Source: Rhizophlyctis rosea (taxonomy: Eukaryota > Chytridiomycota > Chytridiomycetes > Rhizophlyctidales > Rhizophlyctidaceae). Taken from it: a stretch of 64,000 bases of DNA. The position numbers and the translations under genes are program-made. How positions within the stretch are numbered: the first letter of the stretch is position 1; the number at the start of each line of letters is the position of its first letter. The notes beneath the pieces are model-generated. The model searched no databases and had not been told where the DNA came from. It saw only the letters and a list, made by a program, of their open reading frames with translations. Shown piece after piece: positions 48,170-60,850 of the stretch. The DNA is taken from positions 1 through 64,000 of the forward strand of contig JADGJC010000166.1 of assembly GCA_027596075.1 (NCBI GenBank), in the 5' to 3' direction.

Positions 48170-51100
48170 GGCGGATAAGGGGTCTTTGTTTGTTTGGATG
48201 CGCTTTTGGGTTTGAAAGCGAGAAAAGGTTCGATGAGAGGCACGGTGGATCGCCCAAGTGGTCGACGGTGTTGGAGCGGGACGCTTATATTGTAGAAGTT
48301 CGCGAGCAACCTGCCAAACGTAGGTCAGGTGTACTGGACTGAATTGCGGTTCTCGTCCGCCGGGAGACAACTAGTGCAGGCTGTTATGTCTTACCAGACA
48401 ACAAGTCAATGAACAATCTTCACCGCAACAAGGGTCTTTTCTCACAAGATCAGCTGCACTGGGAGGATGATAAAGATGAACGTGGGAAAACTTCAGAGAA
48501 GGGAAGGGATGAAGACTGGGTGAAGGCCTTCAAGGGCGCTGCTTGGGTTGGTGCGGATTGCATGAGTCATGATGACATACAACGCGAGGGTCTATTGGAA
48601 CGAGTGGCCTTTGACTGTTTGGTCCCATCTGCCTTAACATCATAGCGACTTGCAGACGTACTACTCCGTTAGCCATCGCATCATATGAGAATGGGTGAAG
48701 GGATATGTACAGATTTATGAGCTTGTATTTGTTTTCATCAATATATTCTGTATATTCTGTATCATCGTGTACGGCATCTCCAGTGCGCCCCGGGGAGTGC
48801 TTATATGGAGGTCGAATACCGTGATGCGTCTGGATATTCCTCGTCTCCAGATTCTCAAATTTTTGAGGTTTGAGTCTCCGCACTTCTGTAGCTTATGTGA
48901 CGCGACTAGAACAGTGGTATAACATGTAGGTTAATATCCGCGCGAAGGGACTCTTTCTCTGCAGTCCGATAGAAGGCATCGTTTGAGGTACTTACGAAGC
49001 CGATGCAAGGTAAATTATCTTAACAGCTTAACGGAGAGCAGGGTGGACGTGGTTAAAGTGGTGAGCTACGGAAAGACAAACAAAAATTAAAGTTGACGAT
49101 GCGTTTTGAAAGCCATCGAGCTGAGTTCTTGACGAGGAGCATATCGTTTGGTTCAGCTTCCTTGCACTCCATCTTACCACGCCTGGTATGTACCAATAAA
49201 CTAACAAGATTCTGATGACTCCACATTTAAAAAGACCCCACAGTTTCTTATTCGCTTTTGGTCTTATCAGTATGCAGCTGCTGCGGGCTATCGAAACCCA
49301 TTTGCTCGTCATGGCCTCCCAAACTGTATGTAGCATTTCATTTTTCCAGTATAAGAAAATCCAGCAGAGTGGCCCCTTTTGTTCAAAAGCTCACTCCAAA
49401 TTGTCAGACCCTTCAACCATGTGACGATCGGCCTCACAAGTTGCAGCATGTTGAACGCACACGTTGGATGGGGCCCCATCATCATGGTCGTTATGTGACA
49501 TGTCGGTTCCGTCTACTGTGGAACAAATGCATCACCTGATTCTCACAAAAACAGCTGTGTTATTAATGGAAGCACGGATTGCTTGCATTTACTTGGTAGC
49601 ATTGCCTAGCAACGTCAGGAGACAAGTACAATCACAAGCCTATTGACCTGCGTCGTCCCCCTGAAACTGACCGAAAACTTAACAGCTTGCATCCTCATGA
49701 TTTCGACGAGAAAAGAAATCTTGGAAGTCTGACCTTGATCCATGGACGTGCACACAGATTTCAGATGGTCACTGCAGTCACGGTCAGTTCCTCACCTCTG
49801 TGCAGCACATCAGAGCACTTCCTTCTTCGTATCGGAGTCGGCTCTGAACGGTACAAAGTATTCAGGAATCCGCTCATTTTACAATATGTTCAAAAAACAA
49901 ATGTCAGCTTGACAGGATTGCTATGATTGGCCACCTCGGTTCAATATCTTAAAGCATGGCATAGCTCAGGTGGCCCATATTCACTTCGTATTTATGTATG
50001 TGCAACATCCTTCCAAATTGAGGGAACTCTTTCCTGTCAATCTGGGTTCGCATAACTGCGAAGAATCACCCAAAATCATGTGCGCACTTCCTCTCAATAG
50101 CAGAATACCTCTTGCGCACCATATTCCTCAGTGATCGTTCAACGGTGCAGCGCTCAGTGCTGTCCGAGACATAAAAGTAAGGGTTCTCGATCAGACGGGA
50201 AGTGCCCGCGTTGTAGGGACGCAGCAATCGCTAATCTGTATGCTGTCGGTTGCTATTTTCGCAAGAGCTTCTGAATCTGCGCTACAGAAACGTTTAGGAA
50301 GGGGGCAATGTCATATGACGGTCAAAACAACCAAAAAGAGAAAGAAAAGTTCGTCATTACTCCATCAGCGAACGCCGAAGGTGGCTTGCAGGCTCATCTC
50401 CCATTTCACGAGTACCTGGTGTGATATCTACAGATCATCCACTCTATATAAAATGGCAGATCGTCAGAGATGTTGGCGAATGGCGAAAGCACCATCGGAA
50501 AGGTGTCGGAATTCAAGGTTCAAGCACCTAGAAATGCCACACGCTCGAGGACTTGAGTGGTCATGTTTTTCTCCCGCTCTTACACCGTCATGGAGATGCT
50601 AAATACCACCAGGGGTGGCATCTGGGTCGGTCCTGCCTACCAGGTGCCGCACTGGCTCCCTTCACTGCTGCTTCAATCGGAAGCAATAAAAACGAAGAAT
50701 GTGGCAGGTCACACACCGCAATGCCTGCATTTACACTGTAAGGCATAATCTGATATCAAAGGAGGTCCCACGCTTCCTCACTTGTTGAACCAATGGGTTC
50801 TCCAAAGGTCTGTAAGAGGTGGTGCAATAGGAACCTCAATGATTTCGTTGATGTTCATGAAAACACAAGAGCTAATAAAACCAGAGCAGGGATACAAAAC
50901 CCAACCGTTGATTTGCAGGTGACCCGAACCCTGCCAATAAGTAGTCAGCCTCCATTGATCCTTTTTGTCCCCCGAGCGATAGTAGCGATGTGCCATGAGC
51001 TTGGAATGACCAGAATGCCACTCATGTCATTGCCACCGAAGTTATTCACTACAGAGTAGATAACGACTCGTACATTGCCACGCAAGTTCCTCAAAGAAGG

Positions 51101-52058
51101 AAGTGAATTATCAGTCGTTGTGTCCAGTCAAAGGCGCGCTCCGGTTATGTAGACCATCCCGCGGTGCATTTCATCGAAACGTCATTTCCAACCACAATTC
51201 ATTGGTGTTCTTTTTCATTTTTGCAACAGCGGATGCAAAAAGTGGTCGACAGACACCAGCGCAAGCAGACCGGGAGGGCTGGCGGTTGGACATCCTGGTG
51301 CTTAGGGGTGGACTTGGTTGGGCATGAATTCACATTTGGTCACGGTGTAGGCGGTAGCCATGCTGGAACACGTCCCTATCCGGCTATGTCAGGGTCGTTC
51401 ACATCTTTGGAAAGATGTTCACCCATATAGGATGTCTGCATTCATCTGTTCCCATCTGTTCCCGCTTTCGGATGTGCAGCAAGATCGAGGTCAGTCCGTT
51501 CATTGAGAGCGCGTACAAAAGAAAATGTTTGGGCGAATTAGCTACAGACGCAAGCTAAGTGTCTCGACACAGCAGGTGCCAATAGAAGACAAGTCGTTAC
51601 CTCCAATCAAATATTGTATGATACTCGAAGGCAGAAATCTGCACTATCGAAACAGTGGTATGCCGGGAATGAGAAGGCAATATTCTTGCCCTGAGCAAAT
51701 TGAGCTTGAACCATGGAGGAAGCAAAGTAAGCAAAAGAGTTAGATGAAGGCACAAGCCGCCAAATTTCTATTCCTGACAAGTCAGTCTCCAGGACTCGAA
51801 AGAATTGATATCCTAATCCGATGCTCATGGAATGGCAGGAGCAGCTTCAGTTAATGACCAGTGACATAGACCGTTGATGGAGTGACCACGACTAGATGCC
51901 ATGAGCTGCATAGGTATATTGCTGGCAAATGACCATACTCAGGGGTATCATTAGTTAGGTTTATTACAACCCTTGAAGGTGGATACGCAAATGACCTGAA
52001 TGACTTTATTAGAAATCATCGTCTACTCTGTATAAACGATTTGTCATTTGATCTTTAT
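48170..52058. other. Long spacer, no gene supported
   Basis: 48170-48370 is the ANK4 promoter side, similar to that of ANK2. The remaining ~3.7 kb has only short frames (120 codons or fewer) without features. It is AT-richer than the genes. No tRNA, rRNA or transposon ends were recognised. Confidence 0.45.
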
Positions 52059-55000
52059 CTATTGTCTATCACCCGAGCGACGCGACGAGATGCCAGAGAT
52101 AAATGTCACCGTCCCTCTGTCAGAAAACACGGCACAGTCATCCTGCTCGGCCCCGTACACTATCATCTTGCCCCTCAAAGCTGACGGAATCCATATCGGT
52201 CGCGTCCCATCTACCATCAAGTACCCGTCACGCCCAAGGTCTTCGGCATACCCACTTACTGCCCCTAGCTCTAGCGCAATATCCATGAACGCGCCTTGTG
52301 GGTGCTGCGCAATGACGTTCCAACCAGAGTCTTCGCGTCGCCACACTTTCGCGGTGTTGTCGCCAGCATCCTCCGTTACAACAGTCGTCGCATCCGGTGT
52401 AATAGCAACCCCACAAACTGGTCCTGCGTGTGGCTCAAGACTCGCCAGCTGGGACCCAGTCGCCGTATCCCACACTTTCGCAGTCTGATCATATGATGCA
52501 GTAACAGCCGTTTTACCGTCTGACGTCACCGTAACCGCCAGGATATCAACCATATGCCCAACCAACGTCTGTGTCAGCTTACAAGTCCGCGTATCCCACA
52601 CTTTAGCCGTCATATCCCCTGATCCCGTAATGATAACCCGTCCCTCTTCATCGGCAGCGATAGACGACACGTAATCCGTATGCCCGACCACGTCCGCTCG
52701 TGAGCTACCCGCCTGCTGCTTGGCCGCACGCAGATCCCAAATCTTTGCCGTCCTATCATGCGATCCGCTCACCATCACGCCTCTGTCCGTTATGGCTACA
52801 CTGGTGATATAATACGTGTGTCCCTCCAACGTTGCTATATGGCCACCCGTCTGACGATCCCATACACGAATGGTCCGATCATTCGACCCGGTTACGATGG
52901 TTGAGCCGTCTGGGGAGATAGCAACTGAGGAGACTAAGCTATTATGGCCAGAGAGGGTATGCAGTCTCCGTTGAGATTTGAGGTCTCTCACTATTGCATT
53001 GTTGTTGTCGAAGCCGGCTACGAGTGTTTCCGCGTCGGCCGAAATGGCAACAGATGTTACTTTTGCTTCACACTGGATGGTTGACAAAACCTGACCCGTC
53101 TCAATATTCCAGAATTTGATGGCGTGGTCGTAAGATCCCGTCACAACGCGCTTCCCGTCATGAGTGATAGCTACTCCCATTACATGCGCACTATGTCCAA
53201 CCAACGATGTCCGTATACTCCCATCTTCCACATTCCAGATCTTTGCCGTGGTATCGGACGACCCAGTGACGACCACGTCACCCTTACTGGAGATAGCAAT
53301 GGCCTCAACCCAATCTTCGTGTCCCACAAATGTCCACAAACACCGACTTCCAACCGCGTCCCAAACTTTCGCACTTTTGTCCCGTGAACCAGTTGCCACC
53401 CAACTCCCACACGGCGTGATAGCTACACTTCGCACCCAGTCCGTATGGCCCTCCAGTACAGTGATAAGGCGTCCAGTTGCGACGTCCCATATTTTTGCCG
53501 TATTGTCTAACGATCCGGTTACCACTGTCTTGCCGTCGGGTGTCAGGGCGACCGAGCGAACCGTTGTCGTGTGTCCCTCCAAAGTTCGGCGACAGGGCGA
53601 CCATGTTGCTTCAAGGCCTGATCTGACGACGGGTGTATCTGCATTCTCCGGTTTGCTTCTGTAGGTTTGACCTAGTGCCGTATGCTTTGGGCAGAATGCG
53701 AGTGCGGAGTAGTAAGTGTTCAGTGGGTGTTCGGGGATGGGTTTTTGGAATCCTTCGGCAAATCGTCGGGCATCCGATATGATGGTGTCTAGGTCGCTTG
53801 TGACTTCCTGACACAAGAATAACCAATGTCAGCGCGAAGAGTCTTCCAAAGATGAATCTCATCAAGACGAAGTGATACCAACCTCCGCCCAAATACCCAA
53901 CAATCTCAAGCTGGACAAGACGTTGTTGAAGGAACCGATGGAGCTAAGCACTTCGAACCAATGCAACAAATGCTCATCCAAAATAGAGGAAACGTGCTTT
54001 ACTGTCGCTTGTGTATGATTGCCTTGGATGTATGATGTCCAGAACAGGCAGCAGTGTGATAAAGCTTTCGATATGGACGCCTCGCCCTTTTGACCAAGCT
54101 GCAGACTCCCAACATCCCCAATATCAACATCATCGAACCCACTGATGCCCCTTCGTAACTCCCTTTGCATCATCTCCAAGCACCACACCGCCAGCCTTTC
54201 CCTGTGCATCTGTTTATCAATCCAGAACCGCCGATCCGTACACCGGTCCGCATCCACCACAAAGTCCGCAAACGATTTATGCACAATCTGAATCTCCTGA
54301 TCCGTAATGGTAAACAACGCCGCTAGGTTCCGAATGGTCCGTTTCACAATCTCCACATCAAGTTGTATCAACCGAGCCAGATCCCCCACCTCCAAACTTT
54401 GCTCCATGCACGTTATCGCTCCGACTACGTGTTGGAACAGCTCCGGAGAGGTGTCGACATCATTCCCAGCATAAGCATTAGACAACGCACGCATGTAAAT
54501 CCCGTCCATGACACCCTCTGACGTCTTCCCCATCGCACCCGCCTTCAACTGTTCCAGCACCTCCAACGGGTGCTCCGCCATCCGCACTTCCTCACATGCA
54601 AGGTAAATCCACATGAACAACCCTTGCGATGCATCACACATTGCCCTAGACGACTCTTCAATATCCAAAGCTCCATCCGCTGGCAGTTGCTGAGCCAGTT
54701 CGGAGAGACGGAAGTGAGCGAACGCGTATAAGTCCTCTTTGTTGGACTCACTGGTCAGCTCGAACTCGTGCGGGCTATGGTCGTGGAGGTGGTGACGGAT
54801 ATCCGGTTCTGGACGACTAGTGATGATGAACTTTACCGTGGGTGGAAGGTTTGATAGTTCGGTTCCGAAGACGGAGAGGAATTGTTCGCGTTGTGGGGAT
54901 CCAGGGGCAGCTGCTTCGTCTAGGGCATCGAGGATGATGATGGTTGGAGTGGCAATTTGATCTTCTAGGGACCTTAGCGGGTCTGTCACCAATTTCCGGA

Positions 55001-56594
55001 ACAAGACTTGGATGGAGGATTTGGTAATGAACTCGGGATCAGAACGGAACAATTCAGCAAGGTTTGCGGCCATCGGCGGGAATCTTGATGCCAATTGGTA
55101 TGCCAATGTGGTGATCAAACGCTCCGGATTGTTTCTATCACTGTCATTATGCTTGCTGAAGAACCAGGCTCCTGTCTTGGAAAGATCCAGTCGCTCAAAA
55201 AGCGACGCGGCGACGACGGATTTGCCCACCCCAGCGACCCCCATCAGCCAGTAGACTCTGTCGGTGCCGGTCTGAATGCGGTTGGTGATGTCATCGAGGA
55301 GCCAATTTCGAGTGGTCTCTAGTCGTTTGCGACTAACGGTGTCAATGTCTGCAATCATGTCGACCGGTTTCAAAATCGTGGCAAGGAATGTAACGTCTTC
55401 AGATACTTCAGAAACTGTCTCTGTGGCCGTAGGCACGGCAGGGGCAGTTGTTGAGGTTGCGTTATGATGATATTCGACGGTTTCAAGCGCTTCATGGATG
55501 TTCTCAACCAATCTATTGACCAGGGTGGACCAATCGTCTGCACCCTTCGCTCGCATGTATGAAAAGTCCACATAGAGGGATCCGGCGGTGATCAAGGCAG
55601 CCCAGGTGAAGGGGCCAGGATGAAGACGAACGGGCACGACCTTTTTCTGAGGGTGAGCGTCTGTCACAGCGTACATGAGCTCGCGTCGGCAGTTTTGAGA
55701 TGACTGAAAGAATGATATGGATTAGCCAATATATTGTATGCGGTGCCAATCTGATGCACAAGCTGGGGATCTCACCTCATACGTCGGGGACAGACACGGG
55801 CATATGACCGTACTGTGAGTGATACCATCTATCATACCATCGAATATGTTGCCAACTCGTGACATCTGCTCCTTGTCGATCCAAACTCGCAGGCCGGAAG
55901 CTACAAGGGCATCTTTGAGGGCAAGCACGACGTCCTCGTTGGCCCAGCTGATGTCATGTGAGATAATCTGCAATGCATTGGAAGGGATCTGACGCAACGC
56001 ACTTGTAACTTAGCATGACATCGAATTGCGGATTGGGATCTTCATTTGGTTGAGATGCTTCCGGCAGGGTATGGACATCGGGAACTGGAGTGATTCACAA
56101 AATGAACAACAAACTACATACGAGCAAAAAATACGATTTACTGACCGTTAATGGAAACCTTCACAAAGGAGTGGGTTTCTAGAAGATAGGTAGATCAGTA
56201 TTTGCTCATTATGAAAATCAACTATCATTATCAATTACCTGGCACCTGCTCGGCACCAGATGCAACCGGCGCAGCAACGGCTTCTGGGGCATGCACCTTG
56301 ACGTCAAACTCATCAATACCGGACTCGAGGGCTTTCGACAGCGCTCGCTGCGTCTTCACAGTAATCGGCACTTTCTTCTTTTGATGAAGATATGTGAAGT
56401 GTACCGTTGCTCCCTCTGGGAGGGCAAGTTCGTGGGCTATCTTTGGGAGCGACAGGAGTCAGATGTGTCGCAAGTTGCATCATGTGCGGGCTGCTTACCT
56501 TTGCGGTTACATCTTCCCAATCGTCTTCGGGCGATATATCGATCTCGACCGTTTCTTCATCTAAGGTGAACAGGGCCGAAAATCCCACGGTCAT
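52059..56594 (-). CDS. TNL2: beta-grasp-like, TIR, NACHT, WD40 receptor
   Basis: This intact putative NLR has 1384 residues. Exons are 56594-56499, 56440-56239, 56178-56146 (33 nt), 56084-56003, 55947-55776, 55703-53883 and 53807-52059. All are GT-AG and sum to 4155 nt in phase. Residues 1-~85 (TLDEETVEIDIS ... FDVKVHAP) look like a PB1/ubiquitin-like fold. A TIR domain follows: FDVMLSYN, GLRVWIDKEQM, then SPTYESSQNCRREL, whose Glu is where TIR NADases keep the catalytic residue. The NACHT has GVAGVGKS, IIILDALDE and SRPEPD. About ten WD40 repeats follow, each with GH and a TxKxWD/N end (LEGHTTTVRSVA, then NTAKIWD). In fungi such receptors drive heterokaryon incompatibility and probably defence. 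Here the WD40 part would sense, and the TIR would signal or hydrolyse NAD. That function is inferred. Confidence 0.9.
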
Positions 56595-59500
56595 TTGAAA
56601 TGGAGGTTATGGAGTGACGGGATGGGTTCGCTTGAAGGTGTGATGATGAGTTTTTTGCGGGCAAGTGGGGCAATCTTGGAGGGAAGGAGGGAAGGGGGTG
56701 TCGAAGTGGGGACGCTGCAACTTGCAAGCTCAATCCGCCAGCCAATTAGCCGTATGTGTGTAACAAACGGATGCCGTGTGTCACTGAGCACATGTCGGAG
56801 GGTGTCCCCCTCCGCTTCCACCACCCTTCCCAGACCAGCCTTTCACTCAACACTGCAATGAAACTCACATATTCTGACAAGGCACATCACACAAAGAGAC
56901 GAGTCCAAGGGAGATCGGATTAGGCGACCCAAGAATAAGTACAGCACGTCATGGGTACCACTCCAGAACTATGCGTCTCCAATACACATCACCAAACACA
57001 CTGTGTCTGTTCCCACCATGAGGGTTTGTGTGGATGGTCATCTATTGAAACTTCGGTTCATCGGCTCAGTCACGCTATCTTATGAGCGTTAACAGGCAGT
57101 TCGTGCGTCACTTGTGATGGAGGACTGCTAGTGTGGCGATTGAAGACAATGCTCATTTTTTTCAGATGCACTGGCCCATTTCCTTGTTCCATTTGGCGCT
57201 CCGGAACTGAACATGCAAGCAGGTAACGATGCCGCTCGACTGCGTCATTAAGAAATCTGTTCAAGCTCGTAGCGTGAGGAGAAATATTGGGTACCACCAG
57301 AACAAGCGGGTCAAGGTCGCCAAAGGACCGACGCGGTCTAAATTTAGTGGCTTCGTGTATCGGATTGTGATCATTCTTGACCGGCTGGTCAGAATTATGA
57401 TCAGAACTCGTTGCTCCTCTGTTCTGCTACACTGGGTTTTTACGGTATTCTTTTTGGCCTTGATGGCAGCCGGGCCAAGTGGCTTACAATATGTTGACTG
57501 TGCCACTGCTGCACCACCAGGCCTAATCCCCTCGTTAAGGTTGGGAAAAAAAGGTCGATTCATCATGGTTCAGAGCCATGAACTTGAAGCTCGCTCCAAT
57601 CCATTATAATGCGATATGTTTCTACTCAATTTCTGGCCACAAAAAACAGCATGGGCTGGTTGAGCACTTTCGAAAGCGTACACAACTCAGCACGCATCTA
57701 CTAACATGAATCTGAGATTCTATTCTTTGAGCGTGCTTGCGCAACAAACGCAAGCGTGCTAGTGTCGAAGATAAGAATCAATAATCTTACATCTCAATAT
57801 GAGCATTGAATGATGTGCTTGTCACCCCCAATGACGGACGCAGGCACCATATCTTCGGCGGACTTGATTTTGTCTTTTTCGTTCTGTAAATGCGATGATA
57901 TGGCAGCGATCATATACGATATAGACCATCCAATCAGTCAAATGACGACGTCTCATCCCGCGTCAGATCCGTATCGCCCTCAAGGGAGGCATTCGTTTGC
58001 AATCATCAACAAAAAAAGATTCATTCACCATCGTCAAATTGAAATCGAAACGGACCTCGCAGCCCAAGTTCCTCAGGGTTGAGTCATCCACACGCACCAA
58101 TTCAGCGGATATGATTGAGCACCATTGTGGCGTAAGAAGTTTACTGACCGAACATTCGGATATTATCGTACATGATCTCTCCCGTCACCGCCACCTTTCA
58201 TGCATCATTTAAGCACTATTCCATTGAGCCTCCTTTCGCAAACTCCGGAAGACTTGCGGAGCACTGCGTAACGAACTTCGTACTGATCTTAGGTTTCATG
58301 ACGAGTTGTATTCATCAAAGACCCACAAGGAAGGACGTCATCAGCACGCATCCAAAGAAAAAAAAATTGCAATTCTTCGGAGTCTCCCGATGTCCGAACA
58401 TGGGCAAACAAGCACCCTCATACGGAACGGCGCACTCGCCACCTTTCAATGTCATCACACCATTTCCTGTACGAATTCTCCTTTCCCCCTTTTACCAAAA
58501 ACTCTCCCCACCCTACTCCCTAACCTGATTGTAAATTTTTTGCTTGCCCTTCATGCAAGGACGCACTGGCACGACTAATCACAGGCTGGTGTCATGACAT
58601 CAAAGGTTGAGGCGTCGTGTTCGGGAGGGGAGAAGGAGTAACACTTGTAGTGCGTCCAACGACCGGCCTTGCTGTCGGAGCTGCCATTACCGTCAGGCGA
58701 GACCGGGTAGTAGCGTTTTGTTAGAAAGGGACAGTTGATGGGGATTTTGGTGGATGTTTGGGGAGCATGGGAGGTGGGATTGTGCGTCCTTTTTTGTGTA
58801 ATGGGGGGATTAGGGTGTGAGTATACATTCCCCGGACAAGCAAAAAGGATTGGGTGGAAGGGTTTTGTTATACGTCCGCGATCGAAGAAGCTCCTCCAAT
58901 TCGACAGCTTTCAATCCCGTATACAGAATCTCCCTGGATTGGGAGCGTCCCACCTTTCTCAAGGGCTTTCGTTACATCAAACGGGTTTCGAAGTACCGTC
59001 TGCGATGCGCATGTTTTTGACACGGAGTTACCAGGATGCTGAACCGGCGTTCTGGATGTTATTGGAGAGATCGCGTTCAGCACAGTCTGGGTCTTGGCCG
59101 GATGTGAGGATGGCTTCGTCATATGTGACTTGTGCGTTTGCATTGGGGGGTGGTATTTTGATATAGTGTTGGTGGTATGTGAAGGTGTGACAGCCTGTCC
59201 AATGCGAATGCGTGAACGCTCGAGGAGGTTGTATTCTTTTTTTTCTTTTGGTTGCCCGACTTTTACCTAAACCTTCTGTGTCCCCCTCAGTGACCAATTC
59301 CTACATAGCCTCAAAACTCAACAAAGCCATCCATATAGCATCCATTCATCCGACATGCCATAGTAACTCATCCACATCGTCCGCGCATGCATGCCTTCGA
59401 AGATCGTACCAGCTATTAAAATGCAGGTTGTTTTGCGGGTTGAGTTGTTGCGAGCGGATGACGCCAGGACCTTACATCGGGTCCTGGACGAAGAAGATGG

Positions 59501-60850
59501 TGCAGTTGAGCGCCTACGATGTCGTACTGTTCGCTTGTCATAAAGGAGTTGAGAGTGCATAGTGTAGTGGAGGGTATGGAGGTATAAAAGAAAGGAAGTT
59601 TTAGAAAGGGAAGTCAAACCCAGTGCAAAGATAGACTTCAAAGCCAAAATTTTCATTCCCATCCTCAGTACAAGACCTACTAGTAATAGCAAACACCCCT
59701 CGGATATTGGGCTGCTCTAAGGTTCCCAGTCACATGCCTTCGAGCATCCCGTTGGGTGGCCATGAAACAAGATGCATTGAGGGAACTCTCTCATGCCACC
59801 TACATTACGTGAGCATGGAAGGCTTACTTACAGTGTAAGCCAGACATGTGAATTTAAGGTCAGCCCAGCAAAGCCCATCAAAGCCCCTCTGTCATCAAAC
59901 CTGTCAAATTCGTATAACCTGATGATGATATTTATACTACATATACCAATATCATCCATGGACCCAAGCGAAATTCCGTAACACATTGACGGAGGTCGAC
60001 GTCACACATGAGAGACACCCAAAATACCGGATGGGTGGTAGGGAGTGATGGGTGCTAGATCGAAGGATTGCAACCTTGTTTCTGAGTTTTCGCTGGTGCG
60101 ATTATGATTTTTTTTTTTGTCTTGTGAGTTTTGCAAGGAACGGATTGCGCGGTTAACGTTGAATGAAAGGACACCTTCAAACGCCCATCAAACCCATCAA
60201 ACCAAGACCTGTCCCTCCGTTGCATATAAGGTCCCAAGGGTCTGCATGAAAGTTGCACGAAGTCGGAAGCAATGCAAGGGGAGACGCGTTTCATTTCACG
60301 CAAAGATGCACTTTGATGCATATCCCGGATATGCGGTAATGCAAATGTTGCCCTTGACTGCGCAGTTTGCCCATGAAGGGGAGACGACGCCTTCCGATCG
60401 ATAGGACATGCTCTTTTGCAGTTTCCGTTTTGCAAAAGCATTTTATTACAGGCAAGTGGAGGCTGTTGAGGCAACCGTGTCTCGCTATTTTTTGCAATAA
60501 ACCCAAAGACCGACACCTCGGCTCCATACGGGTGGCGCAGCGCTACACTCAAAACCGAAAAGCTGGGCTCCGGGTCGAACCGAGATTTTGGTCATATTGG
60601 TGTTCGGGGTGACACGAAACCTTGGGCAATGTCACCCTGATGATGAAATAAGCTGTTTTCGCGCGAAGCAGGACGCGACATGGAAAAGCGAAAGGGAAGA
60701 TCATGGCAGAGGGCTTTTCTTCACTGCTGCATGAATTGCATCGGCATGCGCTATGCAAAACCGTTGAACTCTTTTTTTTTGCTGTCTCTGGCATATTCAT
60801 TCCTGCATTTTTCGCGGTCTCCGAGGTGGTGTTTTTGTCTCATCCAAATA
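56595..60850. other. TNL2 promoter side and gene-poor spacer
   Basis: No supported gene. On the minus strand around 59560-58870 there are several short exon-like frames (CTIFFVQDP near 59500, KALEKGGTLPIQGDSVYG near 58900) with plausible splice sites. No start or consistent phase could be built. An unidentified small gene there is possible. Confidence 0.35.

Noticed and set aside
49960..49990. GCATAGCTCAGGTGG resembling a tRNA D-arm
   Set aside because: No matching acceptor stem, anticodon arm or T-arm follows.
57229..57609. 126-codon plus frame with a hydrophobic stretch
   Set aside because: No domain, no homologous pattern, and basic N-terminal residues of mixed origin; likely chance.
58868..59562. 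Possible minus-strand multi-exon gene (CTIFFVQDP, KALEKGGTLPIQGD)
   Set aside because: Splice pairs exist, but I could not build one phase-consistent model with a start codon.
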